The notes under the pieces are model-generated. The model saw nothing but the letters and a program-made list of their open reading frames with translations, was not told the origin of the DNA and did no database searches. Below, piece after piece: positions 17,682 to 26,597 of a stretch of 64,000 nt of DNA. Positions within the stretch are counted from its first letter, which is position 1. Each line of letters begins with the position of its first letter. Source of the DNA: Planctomycetota bacterium (GTDB taxonomy: Bacteria > Planctomycetota > Planctomycetia > Pirellulales > Pirellulaceae); assembly GCA_014381825.1 (NCBI GenBank), contig JACNKX010000053.1, positions 1 to 64,000 of the forward strand, given 5' to 3'. A program made the translations under genes and the position numbers.

Positions 17682-18296
17682 AAACTAGGGATCTTCGGTG
17701 GTTCCTTTGATCCAATTCACTATGGCCATCTGCTGCTGGCGGAGACCTGCCGCGAGCAATGCCGGTTAGATCGAGTATTGCTCGTTCCTGCCGCCGTACC
17801 GCCTCATAAGCAATCCCGATCGATGACTTCGGCGCGTGATCGCGTTGAGATGGTTCGCTTGGCTATCGGAGGTCACGAACAGCTTGACGTCTCGACGATC
17901 GAGATCGATCGCGGCGGTGTCAGCTATACCGTCGATACCCTCACCGCTCTTGTGGAGCAACAGCCGGGAAGCTCGATGTTCTTTCTGATGGGAGCTGATT
18001 CGCTGAAGGATTTGCCTACGTGGCGAGAGCCGGAACGACTCTGTGAGTTGGCCGTTCCGCTGGTCGTCCGCCGGGCCGACTCGCCTGAGCCGGACTTTAC
18101 CGCCATCCGTCATCTTGTCACATTGGCGCGACTGGATGAGATTCGCGAGCATCAAGTCGAGATGCCGATTATTGAATTGAGCAGTACAGAGATTCGTCGT
18201 CGGGTGTCGGCCGACCAAAGCGTTCGTTACCGAACTCCTCGAGCGGTTGAGAAGTTCATCGAGACCCATGGGCTGTATCGGAGCGATCAACCATGA
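17670..18296 (+). CDS. nadD: Nicotinate-nucleotide adenylyltransferase
   Basis: Makes deamido-NAD from nicotinate mononucleotide and ATP. 208 residues, normal length. It shows G-I-F-G-G-S-F-D-P-I-H-Y-G-H near the N-terminus (the nucleotidyl-transferase G-x-F-x-P-x-H-x-G-H motif) and the C-terminal S-S-T-E-I-R-R-R motif. The start ATG lies in the third unit of a heptamer repeat, and no other in-frame start precedes the G-I-F-G-G motif. The stop overlaps the next gene by 4 bp (18293-18296), so the two are coupled. Confidence 0.95.
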   Translation: MTHDKLGIFGGSFDPIHYGHLLLAETCREQCRLDRVLLVPAAVPPHKQSRSMTSARDRVEMVRLAIGGHEQLDVSTIEIDRGGVSYTVDTLTALVEQQPGSSMFFLMGADSLKDLPTWREPERLCELAVPLVVRRADSPEPDFTAIRHLVTLARLDEIREHQVEMPIIELSSTEIRRRVSADQSVRYRTPRAVEKFIETHGLYRSDQP

Positions 18297-18562
18297 TTCA
18301 GTTTCGCGATTTCGTTCCAGAGATGCTTGCTGCGCCAAAGTTGTTCAAGGCGGGCGAATACGAATCGATGGAAGCGGCGCTCGCGGCTGCTAACTCGTGG
18401 ATCAAAGAGTACGACATCAGAATTGTGAGTGTCGAGACCGTCGTCCTGCCTAACATTTGGAGCCGGTACGAAGAAGGAACGTCTGATGTTGCGCTAGGGA
18501 CGAGCGGCGAGATGCCCAGCCATTGGCATCAATTTGTTCGCGTCTGGTATCAGACGGGTTGA
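18293..18562 (+). CDS. Small conserved-looking hypothetical protein coupled to nadD
   Basis: 89 residues, soluble, no signal peptide or Cys pairs. The start ATG overlaps the nadD stop (ATGA). The sequence has a compact alpha/beta look, with a helix in S-M-E-A-A-L-A-A-A-N-S-W and a conserved-looking S-H-W-H-Q-F-V-R-V-W-Y ending. I do not recognise the family and infer only that it is co-expressed with nadD. Confidence 0.65.
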   Translation: MIQFRDFVPEMLAAPKLFKAGEYESMEAALAAANSWIKEYDIRIVSVETVVLPNIWSRYEEGTSDVALGTSGEMPSHWHQFVRVWYQTG

Positions 18563-18611
18563 ACAGCCGAATGGCGGAGTACCCGGCTACGACATGGGCA
18601 TACCGCTTGCC

Positions 18612-18872
18612 TCACGCGGCCCGCTTAATGCCCAGATGTCGTGAGAGCGAGCTACCGATCTGGCAGAGATGAAGCCCTGGATCTTGTTGTAAGGCTTCGG
18701 TGATCTGTTCGAGTTGCTCGTCGGCGTTCAACGCGAGATCGATGAAGATCCATTTGCGACCGCCGAACTCGCACACGCCGCCACCACTTCCGCCAAGCCA
18801 TTCGTGCCGGATCTGATAGCCGAGCTGCCCAGCTACGTCGCTACATTCTTCAGTCAGTTCTACTGTGCGCAT
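18612..18872 (-). CDS. Small hypothetical protein ending K-R-A-A
   Basis: 86 residues, no signal peptide. The middle has G-G-S-G-G-G-V-C-E-F-G-G-R-K-W-I-F-I-D-L, probably a Gly-rich turn followed by a beta strand, and a short helix follows (E-Q-L-E-Q-I-T-E-A-L). It converges with the gene at 18293-18562. The C-terminus K-R-A-A is one of twelve Ala-Ala tails in this window. Function unknown. Confidence 0.6.
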   Translation of the reverse strand: MRTVELTEECSDVAGQLGYQIRHEWLGGSGGGVCEFGGRKWIFIDLALNADEQLEQITEALQQDPGLHLCQIGSSLSRHLGIKRAA

Positions 18873-19129
18873 CCTAGCTTGTCCATTTAGCCAAGTCCGT
18901 GGCGATTCAATACGTGCCGAGGATTATATCGCGAACGGTTTCAGTTGCCCAGCTCGAATCGACGATACGTCAAAAGTACCTAAGTGATAACAGAGTAATG
19001 ATTTAAGGTATTCGTGTCGCGTAAGACAGGCAGAACAATGTGACGCGGTAAACGAGTGAAACTACCTACGACTGTGCATGCTACCTCTGACGTCCCTAAT
19101 CGCCCCCCACCGCACCCGCCCTGAGAAAC

Positions 19130-19945
19130 ATGAGCGAAACCCATCCGGACCTCGAGCAACAGATTGCAATTCTCAAGCAGCAGTTGGCCCAAGCGCAGAA
19201 GATGACCGCGCTCGGTGAACTCGTCAGCACGACGACGCATGAGTTTAACAATGTGCTCATGACGATCATCAACTATGCCAAGCTGGGATTGCGTTATAAG
19301 GACGATGCCTCGCGAGCAAAGGCCTTTGAAAAGATCCTGGCCGCTGGCCAACGAGCTTCGAAAATTACGAACTCGGTCCTCGGCGTGGCACGTAACCGAT
19401 CTGATGCTTTCGAGCCGACCGATCTGTGCAGCTTGGTCGAGGAGTCGATGGTCTTGATGGAGCGAGAATTCAGCAAGTACCGCATTCAGGTCGACAAGCA
19501 GCTCAATAAAGTCCCGGAAGTGGTTGCCAACGGGAATCAGATTCAGCAAGTGTTGTTGAATCTGTTGATCAACGCTCGTCAAGCCGTGCAGGAACGAGGG
19601 CAAGTCTTGATCAAAGTCGAACATGATGAGACGAGCAATACCGTTGATCTGGTTGTTCGAGATAATGGGGCCGGGATCGCTGCCGAGAAGCTCCGCCGCA
19701 TCTTCGATCCTTTCTTCAGCACGAAGTCCGGTCCAGATGAGACTGGCAAGGGGGGCACGGGCCTCGGGTTGTCATCGTGTCGTGACATTATCGACGCGCA
19801 TCGAGGCAAGATTCGCGTTGAGAGCAGCGTCGGCAAGGGCACATGTTTCACGATTAAGTTGCCCGTCGCAAAGAAGACCCCTCGGCGAGCGCCGATCAGT
19901 AGCAATAGCTCGGAGATTACCGCAGCGTCGGTGGTGTCGCAATAA
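19130..19945 (+). CDS. Soluble NtrB-like histidine kinase
   Basis: 271 residues, no membrane helices. A short coiled coil (about 7-25) leads into a HisKA domain with His37 in T-T-H-E-F-N-N, an N-box (L-L-I-N-A-R-Q-A), D-N-G-A-G-I and G-G-T-G-L-G-L-S. The N-terminal sensory part is missing; the kinase may take its signal through the coiled coil or a partner protein. No response regulator is adjacent. A 257-bp region before it contains no clear promoter. Phospho-relay role is inferred from family. Confidence 0.85.
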   Translation: MSETHPDLEQQIAILKQQLAQAQKMTALGELVSTTTHEFNNVLMTIINYAKLGLRYKDDASRAKAFEKILAAGQRASKITNSVLGVARNRSDAFEPTDLCSLVEESMVLMEREFSKYRIQVDKQLNKVPEVVANGNQIQQVLLNLLINARQAVQERGQVLIKVEHDETSNTVDLVVRDNGAGIAAEKLRRIFDPFFSTKSGPDETGKGGTGLGLSSCRDIIDAHRGKIRVESSVGKGTCFTIKLPVAKKTPRRAPISSNSSEITAASVVSQ

Positions 19946-19961
19946 CGCCAGAGGTGCCGCG

Positions 19962-20636
19962 CTAGGGCAACGTGATCTGCGTGGGCAAGCCACCGCTCGG
20001 GGTTGACGCGAACGGTGACTGGATGGCGAGGCGACTCTGGATGTTGGCGAGTATCTCTTGTTCTAATGTCGGGTCACGCCCTAGTGCGATCCAGCCAAGT
20101 GTTACGGGTATTTCTTCTCGTTCATCCTCGCCGCGCACTAATGAACCATCATGTCGATGTATGGCTTCGCCAACGGTTGAGTGCTCCGGCCGATCGACGT
20201 CTTCCAACTCCTTGAAGACAGAGACTTCGATCGAGTATCCCGAGGCCGCTGGCATGACGCGAACCGAGGCTCGTCGCCGAACCGATTGGAGCGTCGCATG
20301 TAGCTTTTCGTAGCCTCTGGTTGAATCTCGACGCCAAGGCTCGAACATCGTCGCTCCGGCACGCGGAACCGTCTCGATTCTTCCTTCGGTAATGACTCCG
20401 CCGACGATTCGGACTCGTTCCTCTCGCTCGATCTGAAAGTAGTCGTCGATCGTGTCGACAACTTGACTCCAAACGAATTCGTGATCGTCGATCGGCACGA
20501 AGATAGGGTTTTCGACGCGATAAGCCGCACCAACTGGCACCGACGAGCGAGGGCCGTGAAGTGATGGCAGGATGTGCTGTGAGCAACCCGTAGCCGCAAC
20601 GAACGTTAGCAAAATGCAAGCGTAACGAATTGCCAT
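19962..20636 (-). CDS. Hypothetical lipoprotein
   Basis: From ATG 20636 the protein has 224 residues and starts with a lipoprotein signal: M-A-I-R-Y-A, a hydrophobic core, and A-A-T-G-C-S as lipobox. An upstream in-frame ATG (20681) would add 15 polar residues ahead of the signal and is less likely. The mature part is a mixed alpha/beta domain of about 200 residues with no family I recognise, probably facing the periplasm. It ends close to the histidine-kinase gene, transcribed towards it. Confidence 0.7.
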   Translation of the reverse strand: MAIRYACILLTFVAATGCSQHILPSLHGPRSSVPVGAAYRVENPIFVPIDDHEFVWSQVVDTIDDYFQIEREERVRIVGGVITEGRIETVPRAGATMFEPWRRDSTRGYEKLHATLQSVRRRASVRVMPAASGYSIEVSVFKELEDVDRPEHSTVGEAIHRHDGSLVRGEDEREEIPVTLGWIALGRDPTLEQEILANIQSRLAIQSPFASTPSGGLPTQITLP

Positions 20637-20738
20637 GCGCGCGTCCGTGCGTTCAATGAAAGGTTGAGAATGCCGAGCCAAGAAAAGGTGGCACAGTCTC
20701 CAAGATCACTACCCGCTCTGCAAGACCAACTCACCAGC

Positions 20739-21290
20739 CTACGCCGCTCGACGCGTGCTAGCACTGCCAGATGCAAGCGACTCGACTTGTTCAGGAGTCA
20801 GCGAAAGAAATCGAGGTTGAGCGCCGGACATGTCTTCGATCAGGACCAGCGACTTGTCGTGCAACATTCGAGGTACATAAAACCAAGCATTTGTCAGCGA
20901 CCCTTCGTCTTGATCAGCCGCAATCACTAGCAGGTCGGTGCTTTGCAATCCGTTTGCGGATCGAGCGAGGGCCGACAACGGATCACCAGGGATCACCCGT
21001 ATGTTGGCACCGGTCGCTTTGAGCCGTCTGTGTGCTTCCTTGAGTGGCAGGCTCGTACCGCTCTCGTTGCGTGCTTCAAACAGATCGATTCCGGTATAGC
21101 GAATCTGCTCTTCGCGGCGATAGCGGCCAGCCGCAGAGATCATCCGACTTGCACGAGTTCCCAATCCCACCCCGACTTCGACGATCGATCGCGGAGCCGA
21201 CCGGCGGATCGCTTGGTAAAGGGCCCGCTCATGGGCAGGCTTTGACAGTAAAGTAAGATAAGCAAACTTGAAAAAGCTTGTGTCGTTCAC
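20739..21290 (-). CDS. Class I SAM-dependent methyltransferase-like protein
   Basis: 183 residues. Motif I is I-V-E-V-G-V-G-L-G-T-R-A (about 36-47), the SAM-binding Gly loop, and Y-T-G-I-D-L-F follows as the motif II acidic strand. Later motifs are weak (L-L-V-I-A-A-D-Q-D-E), so catalysis is uncertain. It ends S-T-R-R-A-A. It stands alone, 102 bp upstream of the lipoprotein gene on the same strand. Substrate unknown. Confidence 0.65.
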   Translation of the reverse strand: MNDTSFFKFAYLTLLSKPAHERALYQAIRRSAPRSIVEVGVGLGTRASRMISAAGRYRREEQIRYTGIDLFEARNESGTSLPLKEAHRRLKATGANIRVIPGDPLSALARSANGLQSTDLLVIAADQDEGSLTNAWFYVPRMLHDKSLVLIEDMSGAQPRFLSLTPEQVESLASGSASTRRAA

Positions 21291-21717
21291 GGTTGCATTT
21301 CCTTGCGATTTATCTGACCTGGGATAGCACCAACTGTCTAGCCTCTCTCTTCAATGTCGGATCGAGCTCGCTACTGAGTCGAGACAAACTGGTCGATCTT
21401 TGACGGCGGCTCGGCCTCAGACGACGCGGCTCTGCGATTCCCTATGTCAACGCACGTTGCGAATTGTCTACATCGGCCAGTTGCTGTTTAAGAACCTGCG
21501 GAAGAATCGGCCATCGGGTTACCAGTTTTTCGACCCCGATGTGATCCGAAGTTTATTGCTGACCTATATTTTCGAGTGTTGGCACCAGGACGCGTGCCAG
21601 TTCATCGCTCTCCTCCCCACTAGCCCAAGTCTGGGCGACCGACGCCGACAGTTCGCTGCCGGTCTGGTCGACATGTGTTCCACGACCTGGGTTCAACAAC
21701 CCTGACGAGATATTCCC
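21291..21717. other. Intergenic region upstream of the left subtilase
   Basis: 427 bp with no convincing gene on either strand. A TATATT at 21565-21570 could be a -10 box for the subtilase but lacks a good -35. It must also hold the promoter of the minus-strand methyltransferase-like gene. Confidence 0.4.
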
Positions 21718-24618
21718 ATGCGTCCAGCCGATCGGTCTCGCGCGCTCCAGCGTCGCTCGCGTTACGAAACGTTTGAAGAGCGTCTTGCGCTGACGGCCCA
21801 GCCAATTGGCGAATCGTCTCTCGGCACGGAGCAACAACTCCAGCAGCATTACAGCGAATTGGCTCCGTCTGAAGTCGTGAGCCCGATTGGCGACTTTCAA
21901 CTTGAAACAATTGCCGACGAGCGAGTCTCGACTCACGCGAACACGATTAATGGAACGTCCGGAGACGTCCACGATTTGACGGGTGTGAGTTACGTCTTCA
22001 ATAACTACGGGTTAACCGGCACCGGCCAAACAGTCGCCGTTATCGATAGTGGGATCGCCTGGGACCATGTTGCGCTGGGCGGAGGTTTGGGCAGCAATTA
22101 TCGCGTCGTCGGCGGCTATGATTTCGCTGAGGGTGATGACGATCCTTACGACGACGGGCCTTCTGGTTTCCACGGCACGCATGTCGCGGGGATTCTGGGA
22201 AGTTCGGACGGAGACCATCGTGGCGTCGCTTCGGGCGTCGACTTGGTGGGGCTGCGAGTGTTCGATGACGATGGTGCGGGGTACTTCAGCTGGGTCGAAG
22301 ATGCGTTGCAGTGGGTGCATGATCATCGCGGCGACTTCGAGAATCCGATCACTACGGTCAATCTGTCGCTTGGTACGACTTGGAATGCCGAGGACGCGCC
22401 GATTTGGTCCACGCTCGAAGACGAATTCGCACAGCTCAAGGCGGATGGCATTTTCATCGCCGTGTCTGCAGGCAACTCGTTCAGCGAGTACGACGCAGCG
22501 GGCTTAAGTTATCCGGCCGCAAGCCCCTATGTCGTCCCCGTGGCCAGTGCCGACATCGACGGAACGATCAGCGATTTCAGTCAACGGAGTGCCCGTGTGC
22601 TTGCCGCGCCGGGAAGCTATATCACGAGTACCGTACCGGATCACGTCTTTGGAGCTGACGGCAATCCGAATGATTTTGGTACGTCCAGCGGCACGAGTAT
22701 GGCATCGCCGTATGTTGCCGGAGCAAGTGTTTTGGTGCGGCAAGCGATGGACTTTGTGGGTATCCAGAACATCACGCAAGATACGATCTACGATCATTTG
22801 CGAGGGACGGCGGACATCGTCTACGACGCCGCGAGCCGCGCAAACTATCACCTGCTCAACGTCGAAGCTGCGATCAACGCCCTGTTGCCAAGCGATGACT
22901 TCGGCTCGACGAGCGGAACGGCGCATTCGCTCGGAATGTTGTCTGGCGCATCTTCGTTTGCGGGCATCATTGGCAATGTGACGGATGCCGACTATTTCAG
23001 CTTCACGGCAGGACAAACCGGCCAAGCGACCTTCTCCTTCGACACGACCCATGAGTTAAATCTCGCCGCGCAGAGAGTTAGCGGATCTGCTGCGTTCACG
23101 GACGGGATTTTGACGCTCGACGTTATCGCAGGCGGGACATACACATTCGCGGTCAGCACAACGGAGGGCATTGGTCGGTACGTGGCGAGCTTCAATATCA
23201 CGAATGCGAGCGGTGGCGGATCGAGCAGCGGAGGCGAAGCTGCGGTCGATCCGATCGCTGGCGCAGCATACGAACTTGATCAAGCCAAGGATTTGAACTT
23301 CTCTGGCCAAGACTATTTGAATTGGGGTGGAACGAACGAGAAGTGGCTGCAAGGAAACGACGGATGGTATTTCATTCGTCCCAGTGGCGAAGTCTACAAG
23401 TGGTCCGGTTCCGGAAAAGCCAACGGCGACTTGGTCGCAACACTAGACGCTGGTTACTACGCCGACTTGAGCACGCTCTACGATGCTCAACCGCCAGCAA
23501 CTTCCGCCGGTGGAGACGCCAGCACCGGAGGTGATACGGGAAGTGGCGATGCAACAGACAAGGGGAATGAGTCGACGAATGACGCCAACGGCGAAACAGG
23601 TGATGCGGGTTCGGGAGCTGAGTCAACGCTTGCCGCGAGCGCTCGCGAGCTGGATACGAGATACGGGTTCAGTACTGACGGCAAGTACTATGAAAACTGG
23701 GCGGGACACGGCGAAAAGTGGTTCCGTAGCGACGAGTTGGGCTGGGTATTCATCACACCGGACGGATCGGTCTACGACTGGAACGGCAACCAGGCCACAG
23801 CCATTAACAGCGCGAAGATCGCTCAGCTCGACACGAGTTTCCATCAAGATCCCACTTTGCTGACCGATCCGCTGGCTGACACTGGATCTGGCTCGGGGGG
23901 GCAAAGTGACTCAGGTGATGGAGCGAGTGATAGTGATGCCGAGGAATCGACCGATGCCGGTCAAGGTAACGACAAAGCCGAGGATGGCAACTCGGCGGCG
24001 AATGCTCTCGCAAAACGAGCTTTCGAACTCGACAAGCAACTCGGACTGCGCTCGACCGGCGATTATTACCATAACTGGGCAGGACTTGGCGAGAAGTGGA
24101 TGACGTCCACCGGCAGCCAATGGTACTTTATCACGCCCGACGGCAACATCTATCGCTGGAACGGCAGCCAAGCCAGTGCAGCTAGCAGCACGCTTGTTGC
24201 AAAGCTTGATTCGACTTTTCATTCAGATCCGGGCAAGCTGCACGACGCGCCTCGTGTGAACGATAATGGTTCCATCACGATCGCGAGCATGCAAGCGGCC
24301 ACGATCGAAGATGCCATCACCGTCGTCGATACACGCTCGGTTGTTACCGGCTTCTACGCCAGGCACAATTCGGCTGTCAGCAAGACGACCCGGGCTCACG
24401 ATCACTTGTTCAACTCAGAGAAATCCGGCGTTGAAACGTTGTTAATCAATTTAAACAGGCCGGCCGCGACTTTACAGGACCGGGTTGCTGGTCAGCACGG
24501 CGCTCAACATCACGATGCAGTTACCGTTTCGACAGATTCCGAGAATGATGAACTAGCAGCGTTGGACGCCTGGTTTGAACTTTTATTAAGCCATGAAGAT
24601 GCACGCGGATCGCTATGA
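21718..24618 (+). CDS. Secreted S8 subtilase with PPC domain and three novel C-terminal repeats
   Basis: 966 residues. The N-terminus carries R-Y-E-T-F-E-E-R-L-A-L-T-A, the planctomycete extracellular signature, in place of a normal signal peptide. The subtilisin domain is complete: Asp110 (A-V-I-D-S-G), His155 (H-G-T-H-V-A-G), Ser327 (G-T-S-M-A-S-P). A beta-rich pre-peptidase C-terminal-like domain spans about 395-495. Three tandem repeats of about 75-80 residues follow, with conserved G-x-x-Y-x-N-W-x-G-x-x-E-K-W and W-x-F-I-x-P-x-G, separated by Gly/Ser/Asp/Glu-rich linkers. The last 120 residues are unrecognised. It converges on the DegT gene with 7 bp between stops. Inference: surface protease that may process cell-surface or matrix proteins. 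Confidence 0.9.
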   Translation: MRPADRSRALQRRSRYETFEERLALTAQPIGESSLGTEQQLQQHYSELAPSEVVSPIGDFQLETIADERVSTHANTINGTSGDVHDLTGVSYVFNNYGLTGTGQTVAVIDSGIAWDHVALGGGLGSNYRVVGGYDFAEGDDDPYDDGPSGFHGTHVAGILGSSDGDHRGVASGVDLVGLRVFDDDGAGYFSWVEDALQWVHDHRGDFENPITTVNLSLGTTWNAEDAPIWSTLEDEFAQLKADGIFIAVSAGNSFSEYDAAGLSYPAASPYVVPVASADIDGTISDFSQRSARVLAAPGSYITSTVPDHVFGADGNPNDFGTSSGTSMASPYVAGASVLVRQAMDFVGIQNITQDTIYDHLRGTADIVYDAASRANYHLLNVEAAINALLPSDDFGSTSGTAHSLGMLSGASSFAGIIGNVTDADYFSFTAGQTGQATFSFDTTHELNLAAQRVSGSAAFTDGILTLDVIAGGTYTFAVSTTEGIGRYVASFNITNASGGGSSSGGEAAVDPIAGAAYELDQAKDLNFSGQDYLNWGGTNEKWLQGNDGWYFIRPSGEVYKWSGSGKANGDLVATLDAGYYADLSTLYDAQPPATSAGGDASTGGDTGSGDATDKGNESTNDANGETGDAGSGAESTLAASARELDTRYGFSTDGKYYENWAGHGEKWFRSDELGWVFITPDGSVYDWNGNQATAINSAKIAQLDTSFHQDPTLLTDPLADTGSGSGGQSDSGDGASDSDAEESTDAGQGNDKAEDGNSAANALAKRAFELDKQLGLRSTGDYYHNWAGLGEKWMTSTGSQWYFITPDGNIYRWNGSQASAASSTLVAKLDSTFHSDPGKLHDAPRVNDNGSITIASMQAATIEDAITVVDTRSVVTGFYARHNSAVSKTTRAHDHLFNSEKSGVETLLINLNRPAATLQDRVAGQHGAQHHDAVTVSTDSENDELAALDAWFELLLSHEDARGSL
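23260..24249 (+). repeat. Three protein-level repeats (E-K-W / W-x-F-I-x-P motif) with acidic linkers
   Basis: Units lie at about 23260-23490, 23632-23872 and 24007-24249. Each begins with A-x-E-L-D, carries x-N-W-x-G-x-x-E-K-W, then W-Y/V-F-I-x-P-x-G and x-Y-x-W-x-G, and ends in L-D-x-x-(F/Y) plus an Asp/Leu-rich turn. DNA identity between units is modest, so the duplication is old or the units are under selection. Confidence 0.8.
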
Positions 24619-24625
24619 TCTTCAA

Positions 24626-25873
24626 CTAGGCAGCTTTGGCGGGTTTGCTTGAACTTCCGGCGAAGGCATGCTGAAGAACTTTTCTTACGGCCCGGCAAGT
24701 GTCTTCCATCTCCTGTAGACCGAGTGTCGGATGGACGACGAACATGAGGCTGCTTTCACTGAGCTTCCGCGCGACGGGCAATGGCTTGAGCGGCGCGATG
24801 CCATGTTTGGAAAACGCTTTCTCGAGATAGATTTCTCCGCAAGATCCGCTCCCACAGAGAATCCCTTCGGCCTGTAACGCACGCAGGACTTGGTCACGAG
24901 TCCACTCAGGACCGAGTCTCGCGCTATCGATGAAGGCGTAGAATTTGTAGTAGCTGTGGCCAAATTCTTTGGTAGGCGATGGAACTGTGATTCCGTCAAT
25001 CTGCGACAAGCCTTGCTCGAGTAATGCCGCATTCACTCGTCGCTTTTCGACCCAACCAGGCAGACGCTGTAGTATGATCCGCCCGATTGCCGACTGCATT
25101 TCCGTAATTCGCCAATTGGTACCAAAGTCTTCATGTACGAACTTAAAGACGCTTGGACCTGGCGTGTTGTAAACGGCGTCCCAGTCCTTTCCGTGGTCCT
25201 TGAAACTCCAGCACCGATTCCACAGGTCGCGATCATTCATCACCACCATGCCACCTTCTCCTCCAGTAGTGAGAATCTTGTCCTGGCAGAAGGAGAAGCA
25301 GCCAAGCTCGCCGATGCCACCGATTGGTCTCCCTTTGTACGTTGCGCCGTGGGCTTGCGCACAGTCTTCGATCACTTTGAGGTTGTGCTGCCGCGCCAAC
25401 GCCATTATGGGATCCATATCACAAGGCCAGCCTGCGAGATGCACGGCGATGATTGCCTTTGTACGTGGCGTTAGGTGCGGGCGAATTGTCTCTGCTGTTA
25501 GATTCTGACTTCGCGAATCGATATCACAGATAACGGGCGTTGCTCCTCGCATTACAACCGCGCTGGCCGAGGCGATAAAGGTACGACTCGGTACAATTAC
25601 TTCATCGCCTTGAGCTACTCCAAGTCCCGCGAGTGCGAGTTCTAGAGCCAATGTTCCGTTCGCGACAGCGACTGCATGATTCGTCCCGACGAAGGCCGCG
25701 TATTCTCGTTCGAACTTTCGGCCTTGTTGGCCGCTCCAGTAGTTGACTTTGCCGGATCGCAAAACTTCGCTTACCGCTTCGATGAGCTCTTCGTCAAAAT
25801 AGGGCCAAGGAGCAAACTCGTCTGTTCGCGTCGGTTCTCCGCCCTCAAAGGCGAGTTTAGTGATATCGATCAT
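24626..25873 (-). CDS. DegT/DnrJ/EryC1 sugar aminotransferase
   Basis: PLP enzyme that aminates a nucleotide-linked keto-sugar. 415 residues, normal size. The catalytic Lys is in F-C-Q-D-K-I-L-T-T-G-G-E-G-G; the preceding I-E-D-C-A-Q-A-H-G provides the PLP-contacting Asp and His. It also has S-G-K-V-N-Y-W-S-G near residue 40. It is the last gene of the minus-strand polysaccharide unit, 1 bp after the HAD gene. It ends P-A-K-A-A. The exact keto-sugar is not known, and no 4,6-dehydratase lies next to it. Confidence 0.9.
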   Translation of the reverse strand: MIDITKLAFEGGEPTRTDEFAPWPYFDEELIEAVSEVLRSGKVNYWSGQQGRKFEREYAAFVGTNHAVAVANGTLALELALAGLGVAQGDEVIVPSRTFIASASAVVMRGATPVICDIDSRSQNLTAETIRPHLTPRTKAIIAVHLAGWPCDMDPIMALARQHNLKVIEDCAQAHGATYKGRPIGGIGELGCFSFCQDKILTTGGEGGMVVMNDRDLWNRCWSFKDHGKDWDAVYNTPGPSVFKFVHEDFGTNWRITEMQSAIGRIILQRLPGWVEKRRVNAALLEQGLSQIDGITVPSPTKEFGHSYYKFYAFIDSARLGPEWTRDQVLRALQAEGILCGSGSCGEIYLEKAFSKHGIAPLKPLPVARKLSESSLMFVVHPTLGLQEMEDTCRAVRKVLQHAFAGSSSKPAKAA

Positions 25874-25874
25874 G

Positions 25875-26597
25875 CTATTCCGCTATCGTGGCCGTATAGG
25901 TTGATGGTTCAAAGAGCGACTCCAAAGTCTGAGGCAGTGACCAGAGATCTCGGATCTCAACATCGGCCTTCTCTGCTTTTGTGACCTTGTGGTCTTCGTG
26001 CAAGCTTCCGGTTCTTCTAACGCGTACCGATTTCCACCCCAATTTGCGGCAGGAAAGAAAGTCCTTCGTTGGATTGTCGCCAACATAGACACACTGTTGT
26101 GGGGCGACTCCAAACTCTGCTTGGATTTCTTTGTAAGCTCGCGGATGCGGTTTCCAGTAATCAGTGCCCCACTCGCCCGTAAGCAAGACGCGGCTGCACC
26201 ACTTTGTGAGGTTTAGGGCGCGCGTTTTGTTGCGTTGAGAAGCCAGTATGCCGTCGCTAATTACGGCTAGCGTTGTATGTGCCGCGAAGTGCTGGAGCAT
26301 CGCTTGAGCATCTTCTTCTAGTGTGATTTGTGGTGTGTGTTGACGATATGTCTCGACCAAGTCTGCGATTACATTTACATCGTCTTGAATTCCACATGCA
26401 CGGAGTGCCAAATTGAAGGTGTCGCCTCGTACGCCCGCGTCAAACAAATTGCCACACGCGGCGGCGAAGCTAGGCTGCCCAAATCTCTCTCGTATATGAC
26501 TCCCGACGGCTTCGAACCCGCTGAAGATGTAATCTCGCTCGAGGTAAAGCGTGTCGTCGATATCGAACACCAGAACAGAGAGTCCGGTTAGGCGCAT
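25875..26597 (-). CDS. HAD-superfamily phosphatase
   Basis: 240 residues. Motif I is F-D-I-D-D-T-L-Y (D-x-D-x-T, about 11-17), motif II is in A-V-I-S-D-G, and motif IV is V-Y-V-G-D-N-P-T-K-D-F. A cap domain lies between motifs I and II. It probably removes a phosphate from a sugar or sugar-acid intermediate. It overlaps the ATP-grasp gene by 10 bp and precedes the DegT gene by 1 bp, so the three are tightly coupled. Confidence 0.85.
   Translation of the reverse strand: MRLTGLSVLVFDIDDTLYLERDYIFSGFEAVGSHIRERFGQPSFAAACGNLFDAGVRGDTFNLALRACGIQDDVNVIADLVETYRQHTPQITLEEDAQAMLQHFAAHTTLAVISDGILASQRNKTRALNLTKWCSRVLLTGEWGTDYWKPHPRAYKEIQAEFGVAPQQCVYVGDNPTKDFLSCRKLGWKSVRVRRTGSLHEDHKVTKAEKADVEIRDLWSLPQTLESLFEPSTYTATIAE

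Noticed and set aside
18980-19624. 214-residue frame antisense to the soluble histidine kinase
   Set aside because: It mirrors the codon pattern of a clear kinase gene on the other strand and shows no family motifs.
22504-23052. 182-residue frame antisense to the left subtilase
   Set aside because: Arg/His-rich shadow of the protease domain; no start signal or domain.
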